Positions 23,258 to 32,440 of a stretch of DNA of 64,000 bases are shown piece by piece. The stretch's first letter is position 1. Every line of letters starts with the position of its first letter. Origin of the DNA: Planococcus citri (lineage: Eukaryota > Arthropoda > Insecta > Hemiptera > Pseudococcidae); assembly GCF_950023065.1 (NCBI RefSeq), contig NC_088677.1:26371230-26435229 (forward strand), in the 5' to 3' direction. Made by a program: the position numbers and the translations under genes. The notes under the pieces are model-generated. The model was not told the DNA's origin. It was given only the letters and a program-made list of their open reading frames with translations, and did no database searches.

Positions 23258-26200
23258 TTAGTTTGGCCTTGGTTGATACCTTGTGAAAGCTTTCACAAAA
23301 TATACACGTTCGAAACTTTCCAACATCTCTAAGTGAATAAAATTCACGGTCTTTTTTCGCTTCTTTTTGTTACGAGGATTATCAAGGCCATCCGGTGCAT
23401 TTTTATCTCGCAAGTTCGAGCTTTCAGCGTTGGTAGGTACCTGCTTCGTTCTCGAACGCATTTCATATCTCTCCCGCGCCGCTTCCCTCTTCTCTTTGTA
23501 CTCCTCTTCGTCCGGAAACGTTTGTTTGAGACAATCTTCGAGCTTTTTCTCTAGGAGGGGGGGAAGCTTTTTTCGTAATCTCTTTTTTATCTGGCGGAAC
23601 TCTGCATCGTGTTTTGTAACATCTCTTTTAGGTCTCTCTGCTTCGCAATTTTGGCGAATTTTTTCCAGGGTTTTTTCAGGCTGCTTTCGCGAACCTCTTG
23701 GTAAATATTCCGGATCTCTGGGGTCATCGACCTCCTCCTCGTCAGTATTTTCTTCTTCCATTTCAGCATTTTGACTTGTGGTTTTTTTCTTCGAAAAATC
23801 TCTGATTTTTTCCACCAAATCTCTGTTGTCGAATTTTGATCTCTGCTTTAGGTCATTTTTGAGTTCTTCCAACTGGTTTTTATTGAGGTATGACGTCATT
23901 TGGCGAGTGTTAACAATCTGCTCGTCGGTAGGGTCAGCTACATTTTTGACCATGTAACAATTGCTACCCACATGCTGTTCGACTGTATATGGACCATAGC
24001 GTTTTTGAAATAGCTTTTTTGAAAGTCCTTTTTCATATGATGACAGACGATGAGAAGTTAACATGACCAATTCACCATTTTCAAAAATGGTAGGGGGCCC
24101 ATGTAATTTATTGAAGGCGACCTCATTATTTATTCTCTGCTGCATTCTTTTTTCGCGAATGAAATTCACTAAAGCCTGCTGCTGGGTCATATTTTCAATA
24201 TTCTCATCAACCACTTTTTGAGTATAGACAGCCTTTCTGGCCAATTTGTCAGCTACGAAATTATTGTGGTCATATTTTCTCGCCCTTACATGTCTCAACT
24301 CGAACTCCTTGAATTTTTTAGAGAGTTCAATGACCTGCTGGAACGCTGCTTTGTGATGAACTGGTTTTTTGTTGGTATTTTTCCAGTTATTTTCTACCCA
24401 TCTCTTTGAATTGTGATTTACTGCAGTGACCAAGTAGTTGGAATCCGAAAATACTTTGAGCTTCTCTATCTGGTTTTTTAGGGCAATTTCCATCGCTTTT
24501 ATCAACGCAATGATTTCTGCCAAATTATTCGAATTTTTGTATTCTGGGTGCACAACTCTTTCCGAAACATTAAAGTCTCCACTAGGTGTCCAACTGATTC
24601 CGATACCCGCTATTGCCTCATCTGTACCGTTTTGGGAACAGGCTCCGTCTACAGCTACCCAGACAAATCCTTTCTTATCAACAATGAGCTTTTTTGGGTC
24701 CATTTTGAGTTTTAGAGCTTCTTCTGACATTATAGATGGAACATTGTTGGCACGTTGCTCTTCTCGTAATTTACTCAACTCAAATTTGGCATTTATTCCA
24801 GCGTTAGGCACTGGCAAATCTTGAGCCAAGTTATCAGGAATTCCCCAAACTTCATTTGGCTTTACTCCGAATTCTGTAGGTGTGTTATTTATCTCATTTT
24901 CCACCTGTTTGGCATATTTGTGCCAGCCATGATGAGTATAATCAAAGTCCTCAGCTGATTGGTTGATTTTTACTCTCAGCCTATCGCCAATTATTCTCAT
25001 TGTTCTTTCCACTAAGCTTGATTGTGGGTTATACTTGGTGGTATGGCCAATTTTCACACCATAGGATTTGAGTAAATCATTCCAAGTATCACTAACAAAT
25101 TGAGTACCATTATCAGTGATCACTTTGCGCACCTTGTGCCCCAGTTTCTTTATCTCTTCGAGTATCTCTTTCATCGCTTTTGAGACCTCTTCTTTAGTAG
25201 CCACAATCAGGGTTTTGAGCCAAACTTTGGCAGTGAATACACACTTTACGACTAGCATGTATTTTGGATCACTGGCCTTGTTAGCAATTTGTCCAATTAA
25301 GTCAGCTGATAGTACATCTGCTATGCCATAAGCTTCAATTTGAGCATACTCTAGCTTCTTTTTCTGCCCAAAGTTCTTATTATGTTTGCAATCGAGGCAT
25401 TCGCTTGTGGCCAATTTGGCAGATTTTGGCACATTTGGCGAATAATACATGCGTCGAAATATCGAGTCAATTTTGGCAGCTCCCACATGACCATACTCTT
25501 CATGTAAGTACATTATGGTATCTTTATACAACTCATCAGGCATGCATGGCACTTTAGATCCATCTTCTCTGATTCGATGCAGTACTTTGACACCTTCTTC
25601 TTCTTCCAAAATGACATATTTTTTCTCGAGCTGTTTCTTCGCTTTTCTCTGCTTAGAAGTCATGTCAATCTCGTCTGCTTGAAGTCTCCGAATGACTTTT
25701 GACCAATTTTCATCTCTGTTTTGGTACAAATCCAGCCTCTTAAGACAATCAATCAACTGCTCCTTGACCAAATCTTTGTAAACAACGCCAAGTGGCACCA
25801 TATGAGTCCAATTCGTGCTGTATAATGTCAATTCAGGTGCCTGTCTATCCCACCATTTTCCAACTCTTTTTGGCAGGTCATAAACAAGATCGTGACAGTT
25901 GAAATGCGTTATCCACGCCGCTGCTTTGCGATGTATTTGAGCCAATGTGTTAAATCGGTGCACAACTGACATTATGTCCTTTCTGACGTGCACAGTATAT
26001 CCATGAAGCCACATTTCAAGTTTTTTTAATGCATTCGCGAGCGAGTACATCTCTTTCTCTATTATTGTGTACTTCTTTTGGTGCTCTTTAAATGTGTTGC
26101 TCACAAACAGCACAACATGATCTACGCCATCTTTGTCTTTCTGGTATGCCACCGCATTCATGGCATCTTGGGTGAAACTCGTTTCTAAATAGAAATCTGC

Positions 26201-29047
26201 ACCATCAATGGGAGTAGCTAATTTGAATTCTTTACGATACTCAGTTTCCAACATCTCTAATGCATTTTGCTGCTCTTCACCCCACTTGAAGTTTTCTTTT
26301 CGAGTCACTTCATAAAGTGGCACTGCTAGCTGTTGATAATCTGCGATGAAGCGCTTGTAGAATCCAACAATTCCCAAAAATGCCATAACTTCTTTTTCAT
26401 TTTTGAGTTTGAATTCACCTTTCTTGTTGGTATGCTTTTTCTTGAATTCATCAAGCTTTTGAAGCTTTTTGTTTTGCTTCAAAATTGCCCCAGGCTGGAG
26501 TTGAAAACCAAGATGGTTGATGCTCTTTTTGAAAAACTTTGATTTTCTTGGATTGAGCCTAAGTCCATTTTCTCTGATTATTTTTAGTGTATCAACTAGT
26601 AATTCCATCATCTCTTCGAAAGTCATCGCCTTGAGTAGCACATCGTCTACATACTTCGTTCTGCCTTTTTTTGTTTTCATAATGGTATTTATCATTTTCA
26701 CAAATAATGCAGATGAAACTTTTAATCCATATGGCACCCTTATAAACTGGTGGACTTCTCCATCTACGATGAAAGCACAATATTTCCTATATGCTTCATG
26801 TAGTACCATCTGCCAAAATCCTGCCACAAAATCTAGGCAACAATACATTTTGGCACGTCCATCTGTTGTTATAATTCTATCGAGCAGTGGAGCTTCATTA
26901 TAATCATTTTCGAGTATAGGGTTCAATTCCATAGGATTCAAGCACAATCTCACCTCGCCATTTTTCTTGATATTTGCTACTAGAGCATTGATGTAAGGTG
27001 AGGTCGAAGGTTCAACGATCTTTTTGGCTATCATCACTCTGAGAGCTTCTCTCACAAGTGGCATCTGTTTATTAGATGGAGTGTACTTTGGACCATGGAA
27101 TCTTTTGATATTCTTGGGATCTTTGAATCTCAATTTCATCGGCGGTCCTGTCCATTTTCCAGGATATTTGCTGAACACACAGGCAAATTCTTTGAGTATG
27201 TCAAATGCTTTTTTAGCCTGTTTCTTCGTAATGGTTTCTTCATTTACAGCTTGCTCCAAATCCGACCTCAGTGTTTCCAAAAATATTTCTGGACCATCGT
27301 CCACGTCTTCAGGCTCCATTTCCTGGTACTTATCAGCTGTGTTAGCTCTTTTGGATATGTGATCGATTTGCTCAACGCTCTTTTTCTTTACTCTGATTCG
27401 TCTGAGTGTAATCTTCTTTTTGTACTCTTCCTCGGTCATAAAGTTGAGTGTTTCAATCTTCTCTTGGCCTGGAGGGCAGCATGTGGCTCTTTTGTTTTCC
27501 ACATCAGTCTTAATTCCAAGTACCTTCATGGTTTTGGTACCAATTATGAAAGTCTGGTTACACCCTTTCATAATGTAAAATGGAATTTTGAGCTCGCATT
27601 CTCCAAATTTGAGTTTTGGCACAATCACATATCTGTATGTCTCTACCTTTGAATCGTCAGCCAAACAGCACACAATAGGTTTTTTCAGCATGATGTACTG
27701 AATGCTATCGTAGTGATCTCTGAGCAGGGTGTTTGCAGTCTCTTCTGATATGACATTGGGAGTTGCCCCGGTATCAAGCTGCGCTGGATAAGTGATGCCA
27801 TCCATCGTAAGTGGCACTACACACGTGTCAAATTTGTCTTTTTCTCTGAGGATTTGCTCTCTGACTCGAGCCTCAATTTCCTCTCTGCGCAGCGGTGGTT
27901 TAGGTGTAATAGGTTGCTGGATTAAATTCATCGAAGTTCCTGCTGTCGGTTGTGCACTCTGAGTTGTATTTTGAGGCACATGTGTTGAGTTGGGGGGCTT
28001 AGGCGTTGCCCCAGTCACGTGATTGACTGTTATTTTTAACTTCTCCGATGCCCCAGCGGATTTTACAGGTGTTTGCAACGTCTCTGATAAGTTTCGTTCC
28101 TCCTCATGGGGGGAGGGGATTCCTATCTTGTTGAGTAGCTTTTGGAGCGCTTGAGGTTTCATGAACCTTTTTAACTTCTCTATTTTCTTTACAGCATCAG
28201 CGACTTCCTTTTCGATGTTTTTAGGAATGTCTGAGTTTTTCTTTTCGATCAGAGTTTTCTTCTTTATTACTTCATATTGCAAGCCATCTTCCTCAGTTAT
28301 AACTTCTCTACTCTCTTCAGTCTGAGTGCCATGTTGCTCAGTGCCATTCTCAGGAGGTTTCTTCTGGTGCCAATCGTAATTGTACATTTTATCCATCTCT
28401 TGGAACAGCTCTGTTTTGCGTGCAAATCTTGGATAATATCTGCCATTTTTTCTGCTTAAATGGAATTTATGCATCACTGGCATCATGTTGTAATCTTTAT
28501 CAACTCGAAACTGACGTTTAGACTGATCTTGTGAGTCTCTTTTCAAATCCAAAAATAAGGCAGCAGGAGACCACCAAAATGACACAACATCGTCTTCCAG
28601 TGACTCTAGCGCTTTTCTGTATGCAAAGTACTTGTCCATCGATACTGGGTTGCTCGCAGAAGTTTTTGGCTTTACCAGTGGAAACAGCAAAATGATTTTT
28701 TCAAATCCTTTCTGCTTTAAATTCTCCATAATCTGCTTCGCATAATTTTTCACAACACTCGAAGCCATGTCTGAGTAGTTCAGTTCATATTGAGCCAGTG
28801 ATAGAATGGCTTTTTTCTTCGTAAAGGTGGCTGCTCTGATGGCTGTTTTCAGATCGCTGATGTTGATCTGTTCTTTGAGATAGGGCTGAGTGATTTCAGG
28901 CCTTCGTCGTGGTATTATATTTGCTAAGAATACTGCGAGTGAATCTCCAATGAGTTCAAACTCTTCTTGTGGTAGCTCATGGAATTGCTCCACTTGTGCT
29001 AATTTGCACGCGTCAGCTACTCGTTTCCCGACGGCAATCCTGCTGAA
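23258..29047 (-). CDS. pol: Pol polyprotein: SGNH-like, protease, RT, degenerate RNase H, integrase with inserted second RNase H
   Basis: The frame is open from 29047, after a TGA at 29048-29050, and overlaps the end of gag in the -1 frame. The first codon after the gag stop that could be called a start is GTG (28993), so translation is most likely by frameshift at 29023-29029. Residues are numbered from that GTG: SGNH-like region 10-195 (GDS 16-18, His178); protease with DTGA at 407-410 and IIGTKTMKVLGI near 483-494; RT 630-835 with catalytic Asp721 and YVDD 781-784; native RNase H 900-1050, degenerate; integrase zinc finger His1164, His1169, Cys1199, Cys1202; core Asp1231, Asp1294, Glu1329; a second RNase H 1440-1592 with Asp1449, Glu1493, Asp1517, Asp1582; GPY/F 1604-1690 with GPY at 1667-1669; and a charged tail with PRNKKKRKK, a possible nuclear signal. 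The length of about 1.9 kaa is well above a usual Gypsy Pol because of the added modules. There are no stops inside. Confidence 0.93.
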   Translation of the reverse strand, partial: FSRIAVGKRVADACKLAQVEQFHELPQEEFELIGDSLAVFLANIIPRRRPEITQPYLKEQINISDLKTAIRAATFTKKKAILSLAQYELNYSDMASSVVKNYAKQIMENLKQKGFEKIILLFPLVKPKTSASNPVSMDKYFAYRKALESLEDDVVSFWWSPAALFLDLKRDSQDQSKRQFRVDKDYNMMPVMHKFHLSRKNGRYYPRFARKTELFQEMDKMYNYDWHQKKPPENGTEQHGTQTEESREVITEEDGLQYEVIKKKTLIEKKNSDIPKNIEKEVADAVKKIEKLKRFMKPQALQKLLNKIGIPSPHEEERNLSETLQTPVKSAGASEKLKITVNHVTGATPKPPNSTHVPQNTTQSAQPTAGTSMNLIQQPITPKPPLRREEIEARVREQILREKDKFDTCVVPLTMDGITYPAQLDTGATPNVISEETANTLLRDHYDSIQYIMLKKPIVCCLADDSKVETYRYVIVPKLKFGECELKIPFYIMKGCNQTFIIGTKTMKVLGIKTDVENKRATCCPPGQEKIETLNFMTEEEYKKKITLRRIRVKKKSVEQIDHISKRANTADKYQEMEPEDVDDGPEIFLETLRSDLEQAVNEETITKKQAKKAFDILKEFACVFSKYPGKWTGPPMKLRFKDPKNIKRFHGPKYTPSNKQMPLVREALRVMIAKKIVEPSTSPYINALVANIKKNGEVRLCLNPMELNPILENDYNEAPLLDRIITTDGRAKMYCCLDFVAGFWQMVLHEAYRKYCAFIVDGEVHQFIRVPYGLKVSSALFVKMINTIMKTKKGRTKYVDDVLLKAMTFEEMMELLVDTLKIIRENGLRLNPRKSKFFKKSINHLGFQLQPGAILKQNKKLQKLDEFKKKHTNKKGEFKLKNEKEVMAFLGIVGFYKRFIADYQQLAVPLYEVTRKENFKWGEEQQNALEMLETEYRKEFKLATPIDGADFYLETSFTQDAMNAVAYQKDKDGVDHVVLFVSNTFKEHQKKYTIIEKEMYSLANALKKLEMWLHGYTVHVRKDIMSVVHRFNTLAQIHRKAAAWITHFNCHDLVYDLPKRVGKWWDRQAPELTLYSTNWTHMVPLGVVYKDLVKEQLIDCLKRLDLYQNRDENWSKVIRRLQADEIDMTSKQRKAKKQLEKKYVILEEEEGVKVLHRIREDGSKVPCMPDELYKDTIMYLHEEYGHVGAAKIDSIFRRMYYSPNVPKSAKLATSECLDCKHNKNFGQKKKLEYAQIEAYGIADVLSADLIGQIANKASDPKYMLVVKCVFTAKVWLKTLIVATKEEVSKAMKEILEEIKKLGHKVRKVITDNGTQFVSDTWNDLLKSYGVKIGHTTKYNPQSSLVERTMRIIGDRLRVKINQSAEDFDYTHHGWHKYAKQVENEINNTPTEFGVKPNEVWGIPDNLAQDLPVPNAGINAKFELSKLREEQRANNVPSIMSEEALKLKMDPKKLIVDKKGFVWVAVDGACSQNGTDEAIAGIGISWTPSGDFNVSERVVHPEYKNSNNLAEIIALIKAMEIALKNQIEKLKVFSDSNYLVTAVNHNSKRWVENNWKNTNKKPVHHKAAFQQVIELSKKFKEFELRHVRARKYDHNNFVADKLARKAVYTQKVVDENIENMTQQQALVNFIREKRMQQRINNEVAFNKLHGPPTIFENGELVMLTSHRLSSYEKGLSKKLFQKRYGPYTVEQHVGSNCYMVKNVADPTDEQIVNTRQMTSYLNKNQLEELKNDLKQRSKFDNRDLVEKIRDFSKKKTTSQNAEMEEENTDEEEVDDPRDPEYLPRGSRKQPEKTLEKIRQNCEAERPKRDVTKHDAEFRQIKKRLRKKLPPLLEKKLEDCLKQTFPDEEEYKEKREAARERYEMRSRTKQVPTNAESSNLRDKNAPDGLDNPRNKKKRKKTVNFIHLEMLESFERVYFVKAFTRYQPRPN
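24218..24676 (-). other. Second RNase H domain embedded in integrase
   Basis: Pol residues 1440-1592. Blocks seen: VAVDGACSQNG (Asp1449), AGIGISW, NNLAEIIALIKAMEIAL (Glu1493), KVFSDSNYLVTAVN (Asp1517) and NNFVADKLARKA (Asp1582). These form the D-E-D-D set of RNase HI. The position of the catalytic-loop His of the bacterial enzyme is Arg1572, ten residues before Asp1582; some archaeal-type RNases HI also have Arg there. The domain follows the end of the DDE core (near 1395) and precedes the GPY/F module. Confidence 0.9.
25844..26296 (-). other. Native RNase H, degenerate (tether-like)
   Basis: Pol residues 900-1050, directly after RT. It keeps the FKWGEEQQNALEMLE entry and IIEKEMYSLANAL (Glu979/981), but the usual first 'DAS' is ETS (Glu937), the usual 'TDH' is KDI (Asp1006 without the His), and the terminal 'ADALSR' block is absent. 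It probably folds but may be inactive, as in the retroviral connection domain. Confidence 0.7.
28409..28966 (-). other. SGNH/GDSL-hydrolase-like region at the start of Pol
   Basis: Pol residues 10-195. FELIGDSLAVFLANI (GDS, Ser18) resembles block I. AILSLAQYELN sits where 'LGTNDL' (block III) is expected, and is followed by a helix and FEKIILLFPLVKP, a typical strand ending in Pro. HKFHLSRKNGRYYPRF (His178) resembles block V 'D..HL...G...Y'. Gly and Asn of block III and the Asp of block V are replaced. SGNH esterases are known in ORF1 of CR1-type LINEs. Here the assignment rests on motif pattern only. Confidence 0.5.
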
Positions 29048-31902
29048 TCAATTGATCCCTCAGGTGAGGTGGGGGGAGATTGTTGCTCCTCTGAGCTTTC
29101 ATTCTCTGATGGTGTTTCTTCCTTATTTATCTGATTAACACCATGTGTCTTTTCCTTCGGTTTTTTATACTTAGACTCGTCTTTTCTGTCTTTTTGGTAA
29201 GTTTTGGTAGTCTCTGATTTGGGCTGACTTTTGTTTTTATCGTAACTAGGCTTTTTATACTTGTCAGTTGTGCGCTCACTTTTGTTTTCATTGGTGTTAT
29301 TCCGCACTGTGTATGAGTTGGAGCGCCTATCAGTGCCGCCAAAACTGGATCGACGATTCTCTGATCTTTGTTGCACATTTCGAGCCTGAGTAGCAGGCCT
29401 TTCTGGTTCAGGTGGTCTCTGAGCAAACTCTTCAACGCGAGTCATTCCATTCAGTCTTTTCTCAAAAATATTGATATCTTGCAATTCAATCTCAGTGAAA
29501 CGAGGTCTGAGACTGGGTGTCATTTTGTAGTATATCATCATAATGATATCCTCGAATGGTGAATTCGTAGTTTTGAGTACTTTCAGCCATATCATCAATT
29601 CTGAACATTGTGTGGTCGAAGATGTTTTGCACACTGGCATATTTCTGAAGTGATTTCTAGCCTCATTTTGTCTCTGAGGACCCCAAGCACAATCGATGAA
29701 ATCTTTTCTCAATTGATAATAATCAGTATTGTTTTCTTGTAAATCTTTCCAAGGTGCCATATGAATCAGCTTATCATCAATCAGGACCATTAGGGCATCG
29801 CAATACTGGCTTTGGGATACTTGGTATGGCTGCATACGCCTTTCAAATCGGTGCAAAAAGTTGTAAACTTGGTACTTATTTTCTTCCGAATATCTTACCC
29901 CAAATTCACGCAATCTGTCTGGTCTTATGTTGAAATTTGAATTTCCAAACCTGATTCTATAATTTAATCTGCGTTCTGGGGGGTTATTTTGCTGCTCACG
30001 TTCTGCCTGAATCCATCTAGGATCAATCTGTACTTCTTGATCATCATCGTTTCCGTTTCGATCATTCGCTCGATCATCGCGTCGATCATTTCGTCGATCA
30101 TCTCGGTTGTCACGATTATGGTTATTACTGTTGCTACTGCCGTCGAAGCTGTTACGATTGTTGTTGTTATAATCGCTGCTTCGGTCGCTATTTCGATCAT
30201 CTCTGTTATCTCGATCATTTCTGTTATCTCGTCGATCATTGTAACTATCGCGTCGATCACGGCTGCCTCGATCGTTGTTTCTATTGTCTCTGTTATCTCG
30301 ATCGTTGCTTCGGTAATCTCTGCTATCTCGATCATTTCGATGGTCTCGATCGTTGTTTCTATCATCTCTGTTTGATCGTGATTCTCTTGAAGATGATCTA
30401 TCGCGATTAGGTCTGTTATCAAGAGTACGATAGCTATTGTTACTGCTACCGTTGTTGCCACATCTCTCGTTACTGCGGCTGTCATTGTCAGTGTTGCCCC
30501 TGTAGGGGGCGGGGGACCCTGATCGATCTCTAGATCCTCTCCTTCCTCGGAAAAGATCTGCGCCTTTGCCTGGATTTACACTGCTGCGACTGGCAGTGTT
30601 ATCGGCATTGATATTGTTTACGTTGTGCACAACTGTGGGCACAACAGGGGGCTGGTAGGGTGATTCTTCTGGATCATGAAGCTCCGCTACAAAACCGTCA
30701 ACGTGATCTTTCCATGATAAATACTCCGCTCTTTCGATCTGCATATTTTCTTGATCTTCCAAGTACTGCATTTGGATCTGATGCATCAGGTTACTCATGT
30801 ACATATTTCTCTCCTTCATTTTATTCATAATGAGCACGTGAGAGGTGAGTACCTGGTCAGTAGTTTCCTTGTAGGCTCTAAAGGTTGCTCTCATTTCTGA
30901 TCTTAGATCCTTGATCTTTTTCTCGTGATCTTTTTTGAGATCTAATTTCATTCTGGCCATTTGAGCACGTAGCTCGAGATATAGGTGACCTACATTGTCT
31001 CTGGTTTTTGAAATCGCCTTTTCAGAGTCAACTACTCGACTGCTAATGGTGTCTTCATTTTTATCGTGATTGTCAGACGCAGCATAGGCCCATTTTCGAA
31101 AAATTAACTCGTCCTGAGACAATGGCGCTGGATATTGCTCATCAGGTTTTTTCTCAATTTTCAAATCAATTTTCTTCTCAAAATTCACAGGATCAAAACT
31201 GCAAATTTGGGCCATTTTGGATTCAGCAATATTTTTTAAACATCTCTCTGATCGGTTTATTTCATCTTCGAGTTCATATTCCAGTTCATTTTGGTTTATC
31301 GATGCATCAGGATTTTCAAATCCTGACAGTAGTGCACTGCTTCCAGCTATGGCTTCGTCAGCACCATTCGCATCTATTTCGTCTAAGTCGGTTTTTAGAA
31401 AATCCAAATCACCATCCTCGAGTGCTTCCTGATATTCCTGGGAATCGATCTGAACTTCAGCACTTCGCCATTCCCTTCTCTGATCCAAAATATTCTCGTG
31501 CAAGCTGCGCAATAATTTTCGATCTCTAATTTTAGGTGGCTTCGATTTAGGTGTTTTCTGAATTCCTAGTTGTTCACGGCGTCGAAAATCAGCATCTTTC
31601 GCAGCATTTCTGGTCGAACGTCTTAGCTGCTTTTTACCGTTATTCTGATTTTCATTTAAACATCTCTGATTTTCATTTACACATCTCTGACTTACGCCGT
31701 CACTGTCATATTCTCTGATTTCAGGTCGCAATTGTGTCACACGTGTATCCAAGTTAATCGATGGAAAACTGGATCGTCGCGAATTGTCAATTCCAGGATT
31801 TGGAGAATTATTTTCAGCCGTCATCTCATATAATCGTCGCATCCGTTCAGGTAATAATTCGAGAAATTCATCCGATAAATATTCCAAATTACTCGTAGCC
31901 AT
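29017..31902 (-). CDS. gag: Gag polyprotein, 961 aa
   Basis: An uninterrupted frame from ATG 31902 to TAG 29017-29019. The N-terminal 1-290 is acidic and low-complexity, with a small duplication (QRCVNENQRCLNENQ, 72-86). Residues 290-400 look like a long helix or coiled coil (Lys/Glu/Met-rich). Residues 450-620 are an extreme Arg/Asp/Asn/Ser repeat (NDRDNRDDRN-type units). Residues 640-830 look like the capsid: FLHRFERRMQPY, APWKDL, DYYQLRKDFIDCAW, then FRNM and LRPRFTEIEL. The C-terminal 840-920 is basic, with KYKKP and KPKEK blocks. No CCHC zinc knuckle is present, so RNA binding probably relies on the R/D and basic regions. Pol is expressed from its end by a -1 shift. The protein is about twice the size of a usual Gypsy Gag. 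Confidence 0.92.
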   Translation of the reverse strand: MATSNLEYLSDEFLELLPERMRRLYEMTAENNSPNPGIDNSRRSSFPSINLDTRVTQLRPEIREYDSDGVSQRCVNENQRCLNENQNNGKKQLRRSTRNAAKDADFRRREQLGIQKTPKSKPPKIRDRKLLRSLHENILDQRREWRSAEVQIDSQEYQEALEDGDLDFLKTDLDEIDANGADEAIAGSSALLSGFENPDASINQNELEYELEDEINRSERCLKNIAESKMAQICSFDPVNFEKKIDLKIEKKPDEQYPAPLSQDELIFRKWAYAASDNHDKNEDTISSRVVDSEKAISKTRDNVGHLYLELRAQMARMKLDLKKDHEKKIKDLRSEMRATFRAYKETTDQVLTSHVLIMNKMKERNMYMSNLMHQIQMQYLEDQENMQIERAEYLSWKDHVDGFVAELHDPEESPYQPPVVPTVVHNVNNINADNTASRSSVNPGKGADLFRGRRGSRDRSGSPAPYRGNTDNDSRSNERCGNNGSSNNSYRTLDNRPNRDRSSSRESRSNRDDRNNDRDHRNDRDSRDYRSNDRDNRDNRNNDRGSRDRRDSYNDRRDNRNDRDNRDDRNSDRSSDYNNNNRNSFDGSSNSNNHNRDNRDDRRNDRRDDRANDRNGNDDDQEVQIDPRWIQAEREQQNNPPERRLNYRIRFGNSNFNIRPDRLREFGVRYSEENKYQVYNFLHRFERRMQPYQVSQSQYCDALMVLIDDKLIHMAPWKDLQENNTDYYQLRKDFIDCAWGPQRQNEARNHFRNMPVCKTSSTTQCSELMIWLKVLKTTNSPFEDIIMMIYYKMTPSLRPRFTEIELQDINIFEKRLNGMTRVEEFAQRPPEPERPATQARNVQQRSENRRSSFGGTDRRSNSYTVRNNTNENKSERTTDKYKKPSYDKNKSQPKSETTKTYQKDRKDESKYKKPKEKTHGVNQINKEETPSENESSEEQQSPPTSPEGSIDSAGLPSGNE
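29023..29029 (-). promoter_or_regulatory. -1 ribosomal frameshift site GGGAAAC
   Basis: On the sense strand the gag codons read TCG GGA AAC GAG TAG, so G GGA AAC is in the X XXY YYZ register four codons or fewer before the stop. The pol frame is open in -1 here (29047 downwards) and closed just upstream. A 6-bp pairing GTAGCT/AGCTAC (29015-29020 with 28972-28977), enclosing a GTGC/GCAC hairpin, lies downstream and could form the stimulatory structure, though its spacing of 2 nt is short. Confidence 0.85.
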
Positions 31903-32440
31903 TATCGAACTTGTAACTTCTCTGTTTCAGGTACGTGGTACAAGCTTTTACTACGTTCGACGCTTGACCTTGAGCTTTCGTGTCGAGCTTGTTCAACTGT
32001 GCTCGGTTTTTCCAAACCAAAGCTTGTCGAACTTGGTATGAAAGCTCTATTTCTTACGCGATTTTCGACACTTTTTCGCGATTTTTTCGAGAATTAAATC
32101 TCACGTACCTGTTCTGATGAACGTTGAGGTCGCCAAGTTGACCGTTGGTTGATCGTTGCAGTCGCCTGGTTGACTGATTGGTCGCCTGGTTGACCAAATT
32201 GGACCGAAATTTTTCCGAATAAACGATAAAAAAAATTCGCGATTTCTTCGAATCGTCTCTGTGAGGTGAAACCTCAAATGGAAAACAATTTTCCGATGCA
32301 ATAAATTGCAATTTGCGTCTTACGAGCGCAATTGTAGGCTAGGCCTGAGAACACGCGGTGTGCCTCATTTTCGACTAAAACGTCTCTGCTTGCGCCTAAA
32401 TATTGCAATAAATGCAATTTTGAAAAGCCCTGGGTTAGAG
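31903..32440 (-). other. Leader between primer site and gag
   Basis: About 540 bp of untranslated RNA with no long frame. It contains several CAGAGA words in the sense RNA and a short internal repeat of 'GGTCAACCAGGCGAC' type near 32155-32195. A packaging signal is likely here by analogy. Confidence 0.5.

Noticed and set aside
28991..28993. GTG at 28993 as a true start codon of Pol
   Set aside because: The frame is open upstream to 29047 and a canonical slippery heptamer lies in the overlap, so frameshifting explains expression better.
29964..30485. 173-codon and 128-codon frames rich in Ile, Thr and Val overlapping gag
   Set aside because: They are other-frame translations of the Arg/Asp repeat of Gag (GAT/ATC codon repeats).
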